The notes under the pieces: model-generated
Seen by the model: the letters and a program-made list of their open reading frames with translations, nothing else
What the model was told of the DNA's origin: nothing
The model's database searches: none
Shown here: in pieces, positions 1 through 7,481 of the stretch
Position numbering within the stretch: position 1 is the stretch's first letter
Layout: each line of letters starts with the position of its first letter
Source of the DNA: Ornithinibacillus bavariensis
GTDB lineage: Bacteria; Bacillota; Bacilli; Bacillales; Amphibacillaceae
Assembly: GCF_018333235.1 (NCBI RefSeq)
Contig: NZ_BORP01000002.1
Coordinates: 434,001-498,000 of the forward strand
Length of the DNA: 64,000 nucleotides
Direction: 5' to 3'
Position numbers and translations under genes: made by a program

Positions 1-1
1 T

Positions 2-154
2 CATACCTCAAATACGAAAATGTTTGGGGCTAATTTTTCTTTGGGAGATTTGTCTGCAAATGGCTCACAGCTAAATACATTTATTATTGATCCTGATGTT
101 AGTGATCAAGATCAAATTGCAAACCCTTCTCTACCAATGGTTGGGCAGGTTTAG
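2..154 (+). CDS. GerPA/GerPF-family spore germination protein, C-terminal part
   Basis: The reading frame is open from the left edge to a TAG at 152-154, giving the last 50 residues; the start lies outside the window. The segment IDPDVSDQDQ matches the C-terminal D-x-D-x-x-D-Q pattern that I recall from the small GerPA and GerPF proteins, which are needed for germinant access through the spore coat. A tail of about 13 residues after that pattern is longer than in the Bacillus subtilis proteins. The gene ends 23 bp before the Hsp20 gene, so the two are probably one, likely sporulation-time, unit. The family call rests on a short segment. Confidence 0.65.
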   Translation, partial: HTSNTKMFGANFSLGDLSANGSQLNTFIIDPDVSDQDQIANPSLPMVGQV

Positions 155-177
155 TCCAGTTTTAATGGGGTGATGTC

Positions 178-648
178 ATGGATATTGAGAAAGTTAAAAA
201 GTGGGTAGACTTTACTCAAGATTTTCAAAAAAGCAGCTTATGGCCTAATAAGAATGAGAACTATTCACCCGAAAAGTTTTTCAAAGGAAATGAAAAAAAG
301 GACCGTCCTGTAGTTTTACAGAAAGAAAAAGACTTCCCTAAAGTCGATGTATATCGAGACGACACTTATGTTTACATGCTGATTGAAGTTCCTGGAATCG
401 ACCCAAAGGCATTGCAAATTTCCCTACAATCCAAGCATCAATTAATTATAAAAGGAAATGTTCAGCAGCCATTCATTTCACCAGAAACTGCTGTTAGAAA
501 AGAACGGTTTTATGGTAGCTTTGAACGGATAATCCAACTCCCCGAACCAACCGAACCGCAGCTAATCCAACTAAGCTCATACCAAGGTGTAATACAAGTT
601 ATATATCCCCGCTCGAACGAGATAACTCCACTACATTTTAGTTGGTGA
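178..648 (+). CDS. Hsp20/alpha-crystallin family protein
   Basis: A 156-residue small heat-shock-type protein. The ATG at 178 follows a GGGGTGATG ribosome site. Residues 1-50 are a charged, poorly conserved arm. The alpha-crystallin domain spans about 55-140, with the usual segments YVYMLIEVPGID and LIIKG and then RKERFYGSFERIIQLPEP. The C-terminal I-x-I motif used for oligomer docking is not evident. Spore formers often have divergent Hsp20 proteins associated with the coat (CotM and CotP are the known examples). Its position right after a GerP-type gene supports a spore role over a general heat-shock role, but that is inference. Confidence 0.85.
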   Translation: MDIEKVKKWVDFTQDFQKSSLWPNKNENYSPEKFFKGNEKKDRPVVLQKEKDFPKVDVYRDDTYVYMLIEVPGIDPKALQISLQSKHQLIIKGNVQQPFISPETAVRKERFYGSFERIIQLPEPTEPQLIQLSSYQGVIQVIYPRSNEITPLHFSW

Positions 649-715
649 ATAAGGTGCTACTTCGATAGGGAGATTTACCTTTCAATAGATTTAGATAAAG
701 AACTGATGTAAGCAT

Positions 716-756
716 AGTAGGTAAAATTATTGGGATAACTTTACCTACTATTTTTC
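716..756 (+). terminator. Rho-independent terminator after the Hsp20 gene
   Basis: AGTAGGTAAA (716-725) pairs perfectly with TTTACCTACT (740-749) and is followed by a T-rich run. It closes the GerP-like/Hsp20 unit. Confidence 0.8.
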
Positions 757-931
757 TGTTGTATCGTTAAAAAATTCGACGATCTCTGTTAGCAAGGAGT
801 GCATGAAAACAAAAGCTAACAAAGAATTTTTTAGTGTTTAAATTGAATAGGCGTAGTCAAATCTAGTGAAAACCTTTTACAAAACCAATGACCTATTGCT
901 TACTAATTCCTTAAATTATAGACTTTTATCA

Positions 932-1351
932 TTAATTATTTATTTCTTTGTAAACAATTACTTTTAAAGCTGTTATTTCTTCTTCAGTAAAATTGTTTTC
1001 GATTTTTTGTAAGAGTTCTTCTTTGTTAATTTGCCCTTCCTGAACTTGTGATTGAATATCCTGTAGCTCTTTTATACCTAGTTTTTTAACCATTAATCTA
1101 GTAGCTTCTTCTTTAGTAGTAAAAGGCAAGTCAGCTTCATCTACTGATTTGGCATCATTTAAAAAAGCTTTTAATTCAGGATTACTTTCAATGGTTTGTT
1201 TTATTTTTTCCATTTCTCCACTATTTAGAAATTCGGTAGATAATATTTCCACGAGTTTTTCCGATGCTATCTTCGTTCCAAAGAAGTAAATCCCATATCC
1301 AAGACCGACTAAAGCTATAATTACAATTAATAAATATTTAAGTAACCTCAT
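932..1351 (-). CDS. Membrane-anchored hypothetical protein
   Basis: A 139-residue protein of unknown function. Residues about 4-26 form one hydrophobic segment that could be a signal anchor. The rest is charged and predicted helical, rich in Glu and Lys, with repeated short hydrophobic spacing that suggests helical bundles or a coiled coil outside the membrane. I see no enzyme motif. The start is supported by a GGGGTGGAG ribosome site just upstream on the minus strand. It is monocistronic, convergent with the Hsp20 gene and divergent from the PTS operon. It is probably a surface-exposed small protein; I do not recognise a named family. Confidence 0.6.
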   Translation of the reverse strand: MRLLKYLLIVIIALVGLGYGIYFFGTKIASEKLVEILSTEFLNSGEMEKIKQTIESNPELKAFLNDAKSVDEADLPFTTKEEATRLMVKKLGIKELQDIQSQVQEGQINKEELLQKIENNFTEEEITALKVIVYKEINN

Positions 1352-1785
1352 TATATCTCCACCCCTTTATATAAATATACAATAATTACTAATTTAGAAA
1401 TAATATTAATAAAAATTACCTGAAAGGAAATTATGAGATTTTAGCAATTGAAATGCAGAAAATTTAAGCGATAATTCGGGTGTTTTTTCACTAAACTTAA
1501 ATACGTTAATGATTAACTCAACAGAAATCAAGTAAAATTGGTATCGTGAAACAGTTGTAGAAAATGGATTGGAATTCGAACCGGTTATCACTATTATAAC
1601 GATATAAGAGAAGGTTAGATAGTACATTATTTTCCTTTATAGCTATAGGTTAAAAGGATTATACTATTAGTAGGGTTGAACTATGGAAATGGTGTTTTCA
1701 TGATTTTTTGATGTTACTTGAATTTGACGCTAGGAAAACTAAAAGGTATCCAGAACTTTAAAATGGCATCACTTGCAATAGACCT
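1352..1785. other. Intergenic stretch without recognised gene
   Basis: About 430 bp between the minus-strand hypothetical and the PTS promoter. A 73-codon minus-strand reading frame here has low-complexity composition and no convincing ribosome site, so I do not call it. I see no clear repeat or RNA. Confidence 0.5.
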
Positions 1786-1814
1786 TTGATATTTTTTTAG
1801 AAAAATGTTATTCT
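1786..1814 (+). promoter_or_regulatory. Sigma-A-type promoter of the PTS operon
   Basis: TTGATA at 1786-1791 and TATTCT at 1809-1814 are separated by 17 bp. The predicted start near 1821 lies about 10 bp before the RAT-like element, the usual arrangement for antiterminator-controlled PTS leaders. Confidence 0.55.
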
Positions 1815-1831
1815 ACATTTAGAAGTTAAAT

Positions 1832-1917
1832 AGGATCACATGTTACTGATACGATCAGGCATGGTGGTAACTGTTGGGATAGGTTTTGCCTATCTTTGTT
1901 ACCTCATGCCTTTTTTT
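1832..1917 (+). promoter_or_regulatory. RAT-like antiterminator site overlapping a leader terminator
   Basis: The stretch 1832-1860 (AGGATCACATG, then TTACTGATACGATCAGGCA) resembles the ribonucleic antiterminator of the BglG/SacY/LicT/GlcT family, with conserved TTACTG and CAGGCA boxes. Its 3' end is shared with a long terminator hairpin: AGGCATG plus GTGGTAAC on the 5' side (about 1857-1870) pairs with GTTACCTCATGCC (1898-1910), followed by seven or more T. The two structures exclude each other. The operon encodes an antiterminator of the matching family, so it is expected to regulate itself: substrate present, antiterminator dephosphorylated by the transporter and bound to the RAT, transcription continues. 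The mechanism is inferred from family knowledge. Confidence 0.75.
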
Positions 1918-2031
1918 GTTGTGTAATCAACATACCATCAACCGTGACAATCTCATTCTTTTGGTTAAATGAGTTGCTTATGAGAATACTAATGAACATC
2001 TAAGTTATACAGAAATAGGGAGGAAAAATTT

Positions 2032-2535
2032 ATGTTTAAGAACCTTTTTAAATCTAAGGAAAAGCATACAACAAATGGGATGGAGGTTTTTGCTCCAATT
2101 ACGGGTAAATTTGTTTCAATTGAAGAGGTGCCTGATCCTGTGTTTAGCCAAAAAATGATGGGAGAAGGCGGAGCTATTATTCCTTCTAATGGACAAGTTG
2201 TTGCACCTATTAGCGGTGAAATTATTCAAGTGGCACCGACAAAGCATGCAATTGGTATTTTAGCTGAGGATGGCTCGGAATTATTATTACATATCGGGTT
2301 AGAGACGGTTGCAATGAGTGGGGAAGGATTTACTGTTCACGTCAACCAGGGTGATAAAGTGCAAGTTGGACAGCCCTTATTGGATTTTGATTTAGCATCG
2401 GTTAAAGAGAAGGCAAAGGATAGTATATCACCAATTGTATTTACTAATAGTGGTGATACTGGTAAGACTTATGAGCCAGTACATGTATCCGAATGTCAAG
2501 CAGGGGAAACAGTAATTTTTCAAGTAAAGAAATAG
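2032..2535 (+). CDS. PTS glucose-type EIIA component
   Basis: A 167-residue stand-alone EIIA of the glucose/beta-glucoside family (Crr-like). It carries phosphate from HPr to the EIIB domain of the permease two genes downstream. The domain fills about residues 15-165. The two active-site histidines are visible: H72 in PTKHAIG and H87 in LLLHIGLET, the latter being the expected phosphorylation site. A good AGGGAGG ribosome site precedes the ATG. It is the first gene of the operon. In many Bacillaceae this domain is fused to EIICB, but here it is separate. It could also serve other EIICB proteins that lack their own EIIA. Confidence 0.9.
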   Translation: MFKNLFKSKEKHTTNGMEVFAPITGKFVSIEEVPDPVFSQKMMGEGGAIIPSNGQVVAPISGEIIQVAPTKHAIGILAEDGSELLLHIGLETVAMSGEGFTVHVNQGDKVQVGQPLLDFDLASVKEKAKDSISPIVFTNSGDTGKTYEPVHVSECQAGETVIFQVKK

Positions 2536-2577
2536 GATATTGACTATCTATGCCTTTTTAATAAGGAGGTGAGGAAT

Positions 2578-3402
2578 GTGAAGATAAAGAAAGTCCTAAA
2601 TAATAATGCTGTTATAGTCGTGGATGAGGGACAAGAAAAGATTGCTATTGGTGCAGGTGTTGCTTATAGCAAAGGGAAGAATGACTTAGTGAATATCACT
2701 AAAATAGAGAAGCTTTTTATTTTAAAAGAAAATGAAAAGCTACAGCGATTATTAGAAAGAATTCCTGAGGAGCATTTTATCCTTGCAGAGGAAATTATTT
2801 CCCATGCAGAAAAGGAGCTGGAAGGAAAGCTGAATGACCATATTTATTTAGCATTAAGTGATCATATTTCCTATGCCATAGACCGTCACCAACAGGGAAT
2901 TGTAGTGAAGAATAAGCTGTTTGATGAAATTAAAGTCTTGTATCCAAAGGAATTTTCCATAGGTTTGTGGGCGATCGACTATATAAAGGACAAAATTAGG
3001 GTCGAGCTTCCTATTGATGAAGCGGCATTTATTGCACTTCACATCCACACCATGAAAATGCGAGGAGGTGATTTACGTACAACGGTTCGGCAAACGTCTA
3101 TTTTAAAGGATATGGTGGACATGATTCAGGACTATTTAGGTATTGCTATTAACGAACACCATTTATCCTATGAAAGACTCATTACGCATCTTCGCTTTGC
3201 TTTAGTGCGATCAGAACGCCGAGAAAGAAATACGATGGATGAAGAACTGCTTATCATGATTAAAAAGAAGTTCGAGGACTCGTTTCGTTGTGCTAAAAGG
3301 GTTGGTGAAGAATTATCCTCTGTTCACGGTATTCATTTACCAGAGGAGGAGTTAGGTTATATTGCCCTTCATATTGAAAGGATAAAAAATATTAATAATT
3401 AG
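2578..3402 (+). CDS. BglG/LicT/GlcT-family transcriptional antiterminator
   Basis: An RNA-binding antiterminator of 274 residues. I take the GTG at 2578 as start because AAGGAGGTGA (2562-2571) has ideal spacing to it and the product then begins MKIKKVLNNNAVIV, the usual start of the co-antiterminator RNA-binding domain (about residues 1-55). Two PRD domains follow (about 65-170 and 175-274). Their phosphorylatable histidines are seen in LSDHI, LHIHTMKM, THLRFAL and LHIERI. PTS-dependent phosphorylation of these domains sets activity according to substrate. It lies between the EIIA and EIICB genes and very likely acts on the RAT-like leader at 1832. I cannot tell GlcT from a beta-glucoside type from sequence alone. 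Confidence 0.9.
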   Translation: MKIKKVLNNNAVIVVDEGQEKIAIGAGVAYSKGKNDLVNITKIEKLFILKENEKLQRLLERIPEEHFILAEEIISHAEKELEGKLNDHIYLALSDHISYAIDRHQQGIVVKNKLFDEIKVLYPKEFSIGLWAIDYIKDKIRVELPIDEAAFIALHIHTMKMRGGDLRTTVRQTSILKDMVDMIQDYLGIAINEHHLSYERLITHLRFALVRSERRERNTMDEELLIMIKKKFEDSFRCAKRVGEELSSVHGIHLPEEELGYIALHIERIKNINN

Positions 3403-3415
3403 GAGGAAAAAGACC

Positions 3416-4873
3416 ATGATGAAATATTTACAAAGACTTGGTCGCTCATTAATGTTACCGGTTGCAGTATTACCTGCAGCAGCGGTTTTAATGGGGATTG
3501 GGTACTGGATTGACCCAGATTGGGGTACCGGTAGTGCTTTTGCTGCATTTTTAATAAAAGCCGGTAGCTCCATCATTGATAATATTCCAATTCTTTTTGC
3601 AGTAGGTGTAGCACTTGGAATGGCTAAAACCCGTGATGGTTCTGCTGCATTAAGTGGTTTGGTTGGTTTTCTAGTTGTAACAACATTACTATCACCCGAT
3701 TCGGTCGCTATGTTAAAAGGAATTGATGTTGAAGCGGTTGACCCTGCATTTGAAAATATTAAAAACGCATTTATAGGTATTCTTTCGGGATTAGTTGCAG
3801 CAAATATGTTCAACCGATTTAGTGAGGTGCAATTACCAGATGCCTTGGCATTCTTTAGTGGAAAACGACTAGTTCCTATTATGACATCAGCAGTAATGCT
3901 AGTAGTTTCTGGTATTTTATTCTTTGTTTGGCCAATTGTATATGGATGGCTTGTTGCGTTTGCAGAAGCAATTGTTGGTTTAGGTGCTGGTGGTGCAGGT
4001 TTATACGGATTCTTTAACCGTTTATTAATTCCAACAGGATTACACCATGCCTTAAACTCAGTATTCTGGTTTGATGTTGCTGGAATCGCGGATATTAATA
4101 ACTTCTGGTCTGGAAATGGTACGAAAGGTATTACCGGTATGTACCAGGCTGGATTCTTCCCAATTATGATGTTTGGTTTACCTGCAGCAGCACTTGCGAT
4201 GTATCATACTGCTAAAACAAAGCGTAAAAAGCAAGCAGCTTCCTTATTAATGGCAGCTGGATTTGCTTCTTTCTTAACTGGGGTAACAGAACCACTTGAG
4301 TTCTCCTTTATGTTCCTTGCGCCAGCACTTTATGTTGTACATGCTGTACTTACAGGTCTTTCACTATTTATTGCAGCTGCATTCCATTGGACTGCTGGAT
4401 TTACCTTTAGTGCAGGATTAATCGACTTTTCATTAAGCTCAGCCTTACCATTAGCAAACCAGCCTTATATGCTATTACTTCAAGGTCTTGGATTTGCGGT
4501 AGTGTATTATGTGTTATTCCGTTTCTTAATTACGAAATTCAATTTAAAGACTCCTGGTCGTGAAGACGATGAAATGATTGAATCGGAAGAGGACGAAGTA
4601 GCTACATCTAAAGGCGATAGTAAAAAAGATCGTTTTGCTACAATGGCAGCGCAAATTTACGCAGGTTTAGGTGGGGATGAGAACGTTACTTCCTTAGATA
4701 ACTGTACAACGCGCCTACGTTTGGAAGTAAAAGATATGGATAAGGTTGACCAAGCGAAAATCAAAGCAACCGGTGTACCCGGAATTAATGTTATAGATAA
4801 ACATAATATCCAAGTTGTTGTTGGAACTAATGTTCAATTTGTTGCTGATGAAATGGAGAAGTTACGTAAATAA
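3416..4873 (+). CDS. PTS EIICB permease, glucose/N-acetylglucosamine family
   Basis: A 485-residue membrane permease that imports and phosphorylates a hexose. The EIIC domain (about 1-375) has about ten hydrophobic segments and the family stretches LPAAAVLMGIGYWID, IPTGLHHALN and GVTEPLEF, the last containing the conserved Glu. After a linker of acidic residues comes EIIB (about 405-485), with the phosphorylated cysteine C430 in LDNCTTRLR. The length and the NagE-like N-terminus (KYLQRLGRSLMLPVAVLP) favour N-acetylglucosamine, but glucose or maltose cannot be excluded. AGGAGG at 3402-3407 serves an ATG at 3416 or 3419. It is the last gene of the operon, followed by a terminator. Confidence 0.88.
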   Translation: MMKYLQRLGRSLMLPVAVLPAAAVLMGIGYWIDPDWGTGSAFAAFLIKAGSSIIDNIPILFAVGVALGMAKTRDGSAALSGLVGFLVVTTLLSPDSVAMLKGIDVEAVDPAFENIKNAFIGILSGLVAANMFNRFSEVQLPDALAFFSGKRLVPIMTSAVMLVVSGILFFVWPIVYGWLVAFAEAIVGLGAGGAGLYGFFNRLLIPTGLHHALNSVFWFDVAGIADINNFWSGNGTKGITGMYQAGFFPIMMFGLPAAALAMYHTAKTKRKKQAASLLMAAGFASFLTGVTEPLEFSFMFLAPALYVVHAVLTGLSLFIAAAFHWTAGFTFSAGLIDFSLSSALPLANQPYMLLLQGLGFAVVYYVLFRFLITKFNLKTPGREDDEMIESEEDEVATSKGDSKKDRFATMAAQIYAGLGGDENVTSLDNCTTRLRLEVKDMDKVDQAKIKATGVPGINVIDKHNIQVVVGTNVQFVADEMEKLRK

Positions 4874-4882
4874 ATTGGGTAG

Positions 4883-4918
4883 CAGGATAGGAGAAAAAAT
4901 CTCTTGTCCTGTTTTTTT
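4883..4918 (+). terminator. Terminator of the PTS operon
   Basis: CAGGATAGGAGA pairs with TCTCTTGTCCTG across a run of A, followed by seven T. Confidence 0.85.
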
Positions 4919-5044
4919 GTTAGTAGGATATGGGTGACTTCCAAAGAGGACTTGCAGATGTTTTTATGATTATCTATGAATAGCTGCTGATGGTTAAAGT
5001 TTATTGAGATAGAGAGTGGAACTAATCCAATAGATGAATAGAGG

Positions 5045-5564
5045 TCTCTATACATCATTTTGAAGAGAAATTTGAAACGAAATAACGAATATCGATTCTC
5101 TATGCATCATTATGGGGAGGAATTTAAAATGAAAAGATGCGTAGCGGATCTCTATGTATCATTTTGAAGAAAGATTTGAAACGAAATGACGAATAGCGGG
5201 TGTCTATGCATCATTTTGGAGAGAAATTTGAAATGAAAAGATGCATAGCGGTTCTCTATGTATCATTTTGAAGAAAGATTTGAAACGAAATGACGAATAG
5301 CAGGTGTCTATGCATCATTTTGGAGCGAAATTTGAAACGAAAAGAAGCATAGCGGATCTCTATGTATCATTTTGGAGAAATATTTGTAACGAAATGACGA
5401 ATAGCAGGTGTCTATGCATTATTTTGGAGCGAATTTTGAAACGAAAAGAAGCATAGCGAATCTCTATGTATCATTTTGAAGAAAAATTTGAAGCGAAATG
5501 ACGAATAGCAGTTCTCTATGCATCATTTAGAAAGTAAATCTGTATCAAAATGAAGAATTACGAA
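5045..5564. repeat. Tandem array of ten 52-bp hairpin-forming units
   Basis: Units begin at 5045, 5097, 5149, 5201, 5253, 5305, 5357, 5409, 5461 and 5513, exactly 52 bp apart with no indel. The first and last are more diverged, and a decayed half unit may precede 5045. From 5149 two subtypes alternate, so the larger period is 104 bp: type A has CTATGTATCATTTTG and type B has CTATGCATCATTTTG. Each unit is a 15-nt arm, 15-nt loop, 15-nt arm and 7-nt linker. The arms pair at 13 of 15 positions with GU allowed (type A with CGAAATGACGAATAG, type B with CGAAAAGAAGCATAG). 52 is not a multiple of 3, so the array is not coding. It is close to five helical turns. It lies between a terminator and the next operon. 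Confidence 0.9.
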
Positions 5565-5707
5565 TTTCTTCGGGCATTACTTAGCAAAAAAAATGATGTT
5601 CATTGTAACGTTTCAGCTTAACAAAGAAAGAACACTACACGCTTTTCTTCCCTTCGCCACCTTAGTCGTCATTCTTTCGAATATAGGGATGAAAGGAGGT
5701 GTTAAGA

Positions 5708-5932
5708 ATGGCAGTAGCTGATTTAATGAATACGCAGCTGCGCTTAGTACTTTTTGATGGGAATGATCCATCCTCTGGTGAACCTATTTATAAAGTAAAG
5801 AGCTTCAATGGTGTGAAGACAAGTGCAACTGCAGATCAATTATATGCAATTGCTAATGCTTTTGCTGGATTACAGCAACGCCCATTAAATATCATCGAGC
5901 GTAAGGATAGCTCAGATATTCGCCAGGCTTAG
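5708..5932 (+). CDS. DUF1659 family small protein
   Basis: A 74-residue protein of unknown function. I take the ATG at 5708, eight bases after AAGGAGG (5693-5699), rather than an upstream GTG that overlaps the ribosome site. The sequence (about residues 20-70: GEPIYKVKSFNGVKTSA, then QLYAIANAFAGLQQRPLNIIER) matches my memory of the DUF1659 family. That family is found in Bacillales, almost always next to a DUF2922 gene, as here 47 bp downstream. No membrane segment or catalytic motif is visible. A third common partner of this pair, a YvrJ-type short gene, is not seen after it. Confidence 0.8.
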   Translation: MAVADLMNTQLRLVLFDGNDPSSGEPIYKVKSFNGVKTSATADQLYAIANAFAGLQQRPLNIIERKDSSDIRQA

Positions 5933-5979
5933 AAGGGTGTTGAAGCTGTAAAAGTAAGAAGTAGAAAGGAGGGAGAGTT

Positions 5980-6195
5980 ATGAAAAGACTAGAACTAAAG
6001 TTTGAGAATGAAGAAGGAAAGATTGTTACGTATTCCTTGGAAGAACCAATTGAGCCAGTGGATCCGGTTGCGGTAACAAGTGCAATGGATGTTATTCTCG
6101 AACAAAACGCTTTTTCAACTAGTGGTGGTGATTTAGTCGCGAAAAAGGGTGCACGTCTAGTAGAGAATAATGTTCAGGATATCGAAATCATTTAA
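5980..6195 (+). CDS. DUF2922 family small protein
   Basis: A 71-residue protein. Its pattern, an N-terminal strand (KRLELKFENEEGK), a central EEPIEPVDPVAVTSAMD stretch and a C-terminal LVENNVQDIEII, is that of the DUF2922 family, which travels with DUF1659. AAAGGAGGGAG precedes the ATG. It is probably co-transcribed with the gene before it. The function is unknown in the family as far as I know. Confidence 0.8.
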   Translation: MKRLELKFENEEGKIVTYSLEEPIEPVDPVAVTSAMDVILEQNAFSTSGGDLVAKKGARLVENNVQDIEII

Positions 6196-6198
6196 GAC

Positions 6199-6243
6199 GA
6201 AAGGGGGTTATCATGGGTACTATCCTAGTGGTGCCCCCTTTAC
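6199..6243 (+). terminator. Hairpin after the DUF1659/DUF2922 pair
   Basis: AAAGGGGG pairs with CCCCCTTT across a partly paired centre. The T-tract after it is short, so termination may be partial. Confidence 0.5.
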
Positions 6244-6391
6244 AGATGCAGATATAGTTTAAAGAGATTGATTTTATTATCGAAAAACTTGATATAGTTT
6301 GAAATTTCGTGTCATATTAATAGATAATAGTAAAAAGAACTGCTGGTGCTAGACCCTCCTTTACTAACTATGGAATAAGGAAGTGAGAGAA

Positions 6392-7162
6392 TTGATTGAT
6401 ATTCACACACATATTCTTCCTGGTATTGATGATGGTGCCAAGACCATGGAAGACAGTCTTGCAATGGCACGTGCAGCGGTTGAGCAAGGAATCCACACAG
6501 TTTTTGCAACGCCACATCATCAAAACGGGTATTATATGAATAAAAAACAAGATATCGTAAACAAGGTAAAGCAATTCAGGAATTGTTTACAGGATCTTAA
6601 TATTCCACTTACTATACTAGTTGGGCAGGAAACGAGAATACACGCTGATTTTATGGCAGAGCTAAATGAAGATATCATAGCACCCCTACAAGATACATCG
6701 TATATTTTAGTTGAATTTCCTTCTTTTGAAGTTCCTCGTTATGCTGATAAACTATTATTTGATATACAAGTTGCCGGTTTCATGCCTATTATTGTTCATC
6801 CTGAACGAAATCAACAAATAGCTGAGCATCCGTCCATTCTTTATGATTTTGTCAAAAAAGGTGCCCTTACACAGATTACTGCTGCAAGTCTGACAGGTAG
6901 ATTTGGAAAGAAGACGCAACAGTTATCCTATCAGCTCATTGAGCATCATTTAACACATTTTATTGCCTCAGATGCACATAATACTTCCTCGAGAAGATTT
7001 ATTTTGCAGGAAGCATTTCAACTCGTAAGGAAGGAATTTGGATGGGATGTCTATTATACATTCATGGAAAATCCACAGCTGTTACTTGAAAATCAATATG
7101 TTCATCGCGTAGAGCCAATTCTTGTTAAAAAGAAAAATAGTATTTTTAAAATTTTTCCTTAA
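6392..7162 (+). CDS. PHP-domain protein-tyrosine phosphatase, YwqE/CpsB family
   Basis: A manganese-type PHP phosphatase that removes phosphate from the bacterial tyrosine kinase of EPS synthesis. Metal-ligand motifs occur in order: DIHTHILPGIDDG near the N-terminus, ATPHH about residue 40, GQETRI about 78, VHPERN about 138 and SDAHN about 195. I prefer the TTG at 6392 because AAGGAAGTGA (6378-6387) is then correctly spaced and the product begins MIDIHTH, as in characterised relatives. A GTG at 6383 is too close to that site. It is the first gene of the EPS region, separated by its own leader from the rest. Its likely substrate is the kinase encoded at 11760. Confidence 0.88.
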   Translation: MIDIHTHILPGIDDGAKTMEDSLAMARAAVEQGIHTVFATPHHQNGYYMNKKQDIVNKVKQFRNCLQDLNIPLTILVGQETRIHADFMAELNEDIIAPLQDTSYILVEFPSFEVPRYADKLLFDIQVAGFMPIIVHPERNQQIAEHPSILYDFVKKGALTQITAASLTGRFGKKTQQLSYQLIEHHLTHFIASDAHNTSSRRFILQEAFQLVRKEFGWDVYYTFMENPQLLLENQYVHRVEPILVKKKNSIFKIFP

Positions 7163-7180
7163 TCGATTGTAAAAAATTAC

Positions 7181-7209
7181 TTGTCACCAATCCTTTTATC
7201 GTTTATGAT
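7181..7209 (+). promoter_or_regulatory. Sigma-A promoter of the EPS gene cluster
   Basis: TTGTCA (7181-7186) and TATGAT (7204-7209) with exactly 17 bp between them. The predicted start near 7216 falls at the first GTTC-N8-GAAC palindrome and leaves a leader of about 265 nt before the first glycosyltransferase gene. Confidence 0.65.
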
Positions 7210-7217
7210 GTTATTAT

Positions 7218-7233
7218 GTTCTTTAAAATGAAC
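7218..7233. promoter_or_regulatory. Candidate SinR-type operator 1
   Basis: GTTCTTTAAAATGAAC is a perfect GTTC-N8-GAAC inverted repeat; with flanks, ATGTTC pairs with GAACAT. The left half contains GTTCTTT, which fits the GTTCTYT consensus known for SinR. It covers the predicted transcription start, a position suited to repression by the SinR-like protein encoded at 16490. Confidence 0.5.
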
Positions 7234-7289
7234 ATTATTCGCGAGTTATTTTAATATTTTACTTTCTAAATATTTTTTTTAAACATAAC

Positions 7290-7305
7290 GTTCTATATAG
7301 TGAAC
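7290..7305. promoter_or_regulatory. Candidate SinR-type operator 2
   Basis: GTTCTATATAGTGAAC repeats the GTTC-N8-GAAC architecture 72 bp downstream of operator 1. The half sites GTTCTAT and GTTCACT match the consensus less well. Confidence 0.42.
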
Positions 7306-7332
7306 AACAAAAAGGAGTACACACTGGTCATG

Positions 7333-7440
7333 TCTACAAAACCGTTATCAAAGTAGGCACTCGGTCATTCTGTGGGTTGAAATAGACCTTAGATGCAAGT
7401 CGTCGATGGAGTGATGTGAGGGAGGGTTAGATGCCCTTAT
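7333..7440 (+). ncRNA. Structured leader RNA candidate, possibly EAR-like
   Basis: About 110 nt of GC-richer, structure-prone sequence in an otherwise AT-rich leader. CACTC (7358-7362) can pair with GAGTG (7409-7413), enclosing GGGTT...GACCT (7374-7389) and a single-stranded-looking GATGCAAGTCGTCG. AGGG-TTAGATG-CCCT may form a 3' hairpin. Its place ahead of an EPS operon is where Bacillales carry the EAR antitermination RNA (between epsB and epsC in B. subtilis). I cannot confirm EAR membership without a covariance model. No reading frame of note lies here. Confidence 0.42.
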
Positions 7441-7481
7441 ACTATCCATACAAATCAATAGAAGGGGGGAGGAAGTAAGAG

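Noticed and set aside
1406-1627. 73-codon minus-strand reading frame
   Set aside because: No convincing ribosome site, no recognisable domain, AT-rich composition typical of chance frames.
5252-5519. SinR sites in the repeat array
   Set aside because: GTTCTCT occurs in only two of ten units and others carry different bases at that place, so it looks accidental.
5045-5564. CRISPR array
   Set aside because: The 52-bp units repeat over their whole length and alternate between two subtypes. There are no unique spacers between conserved repeats and no cas genes nearby.
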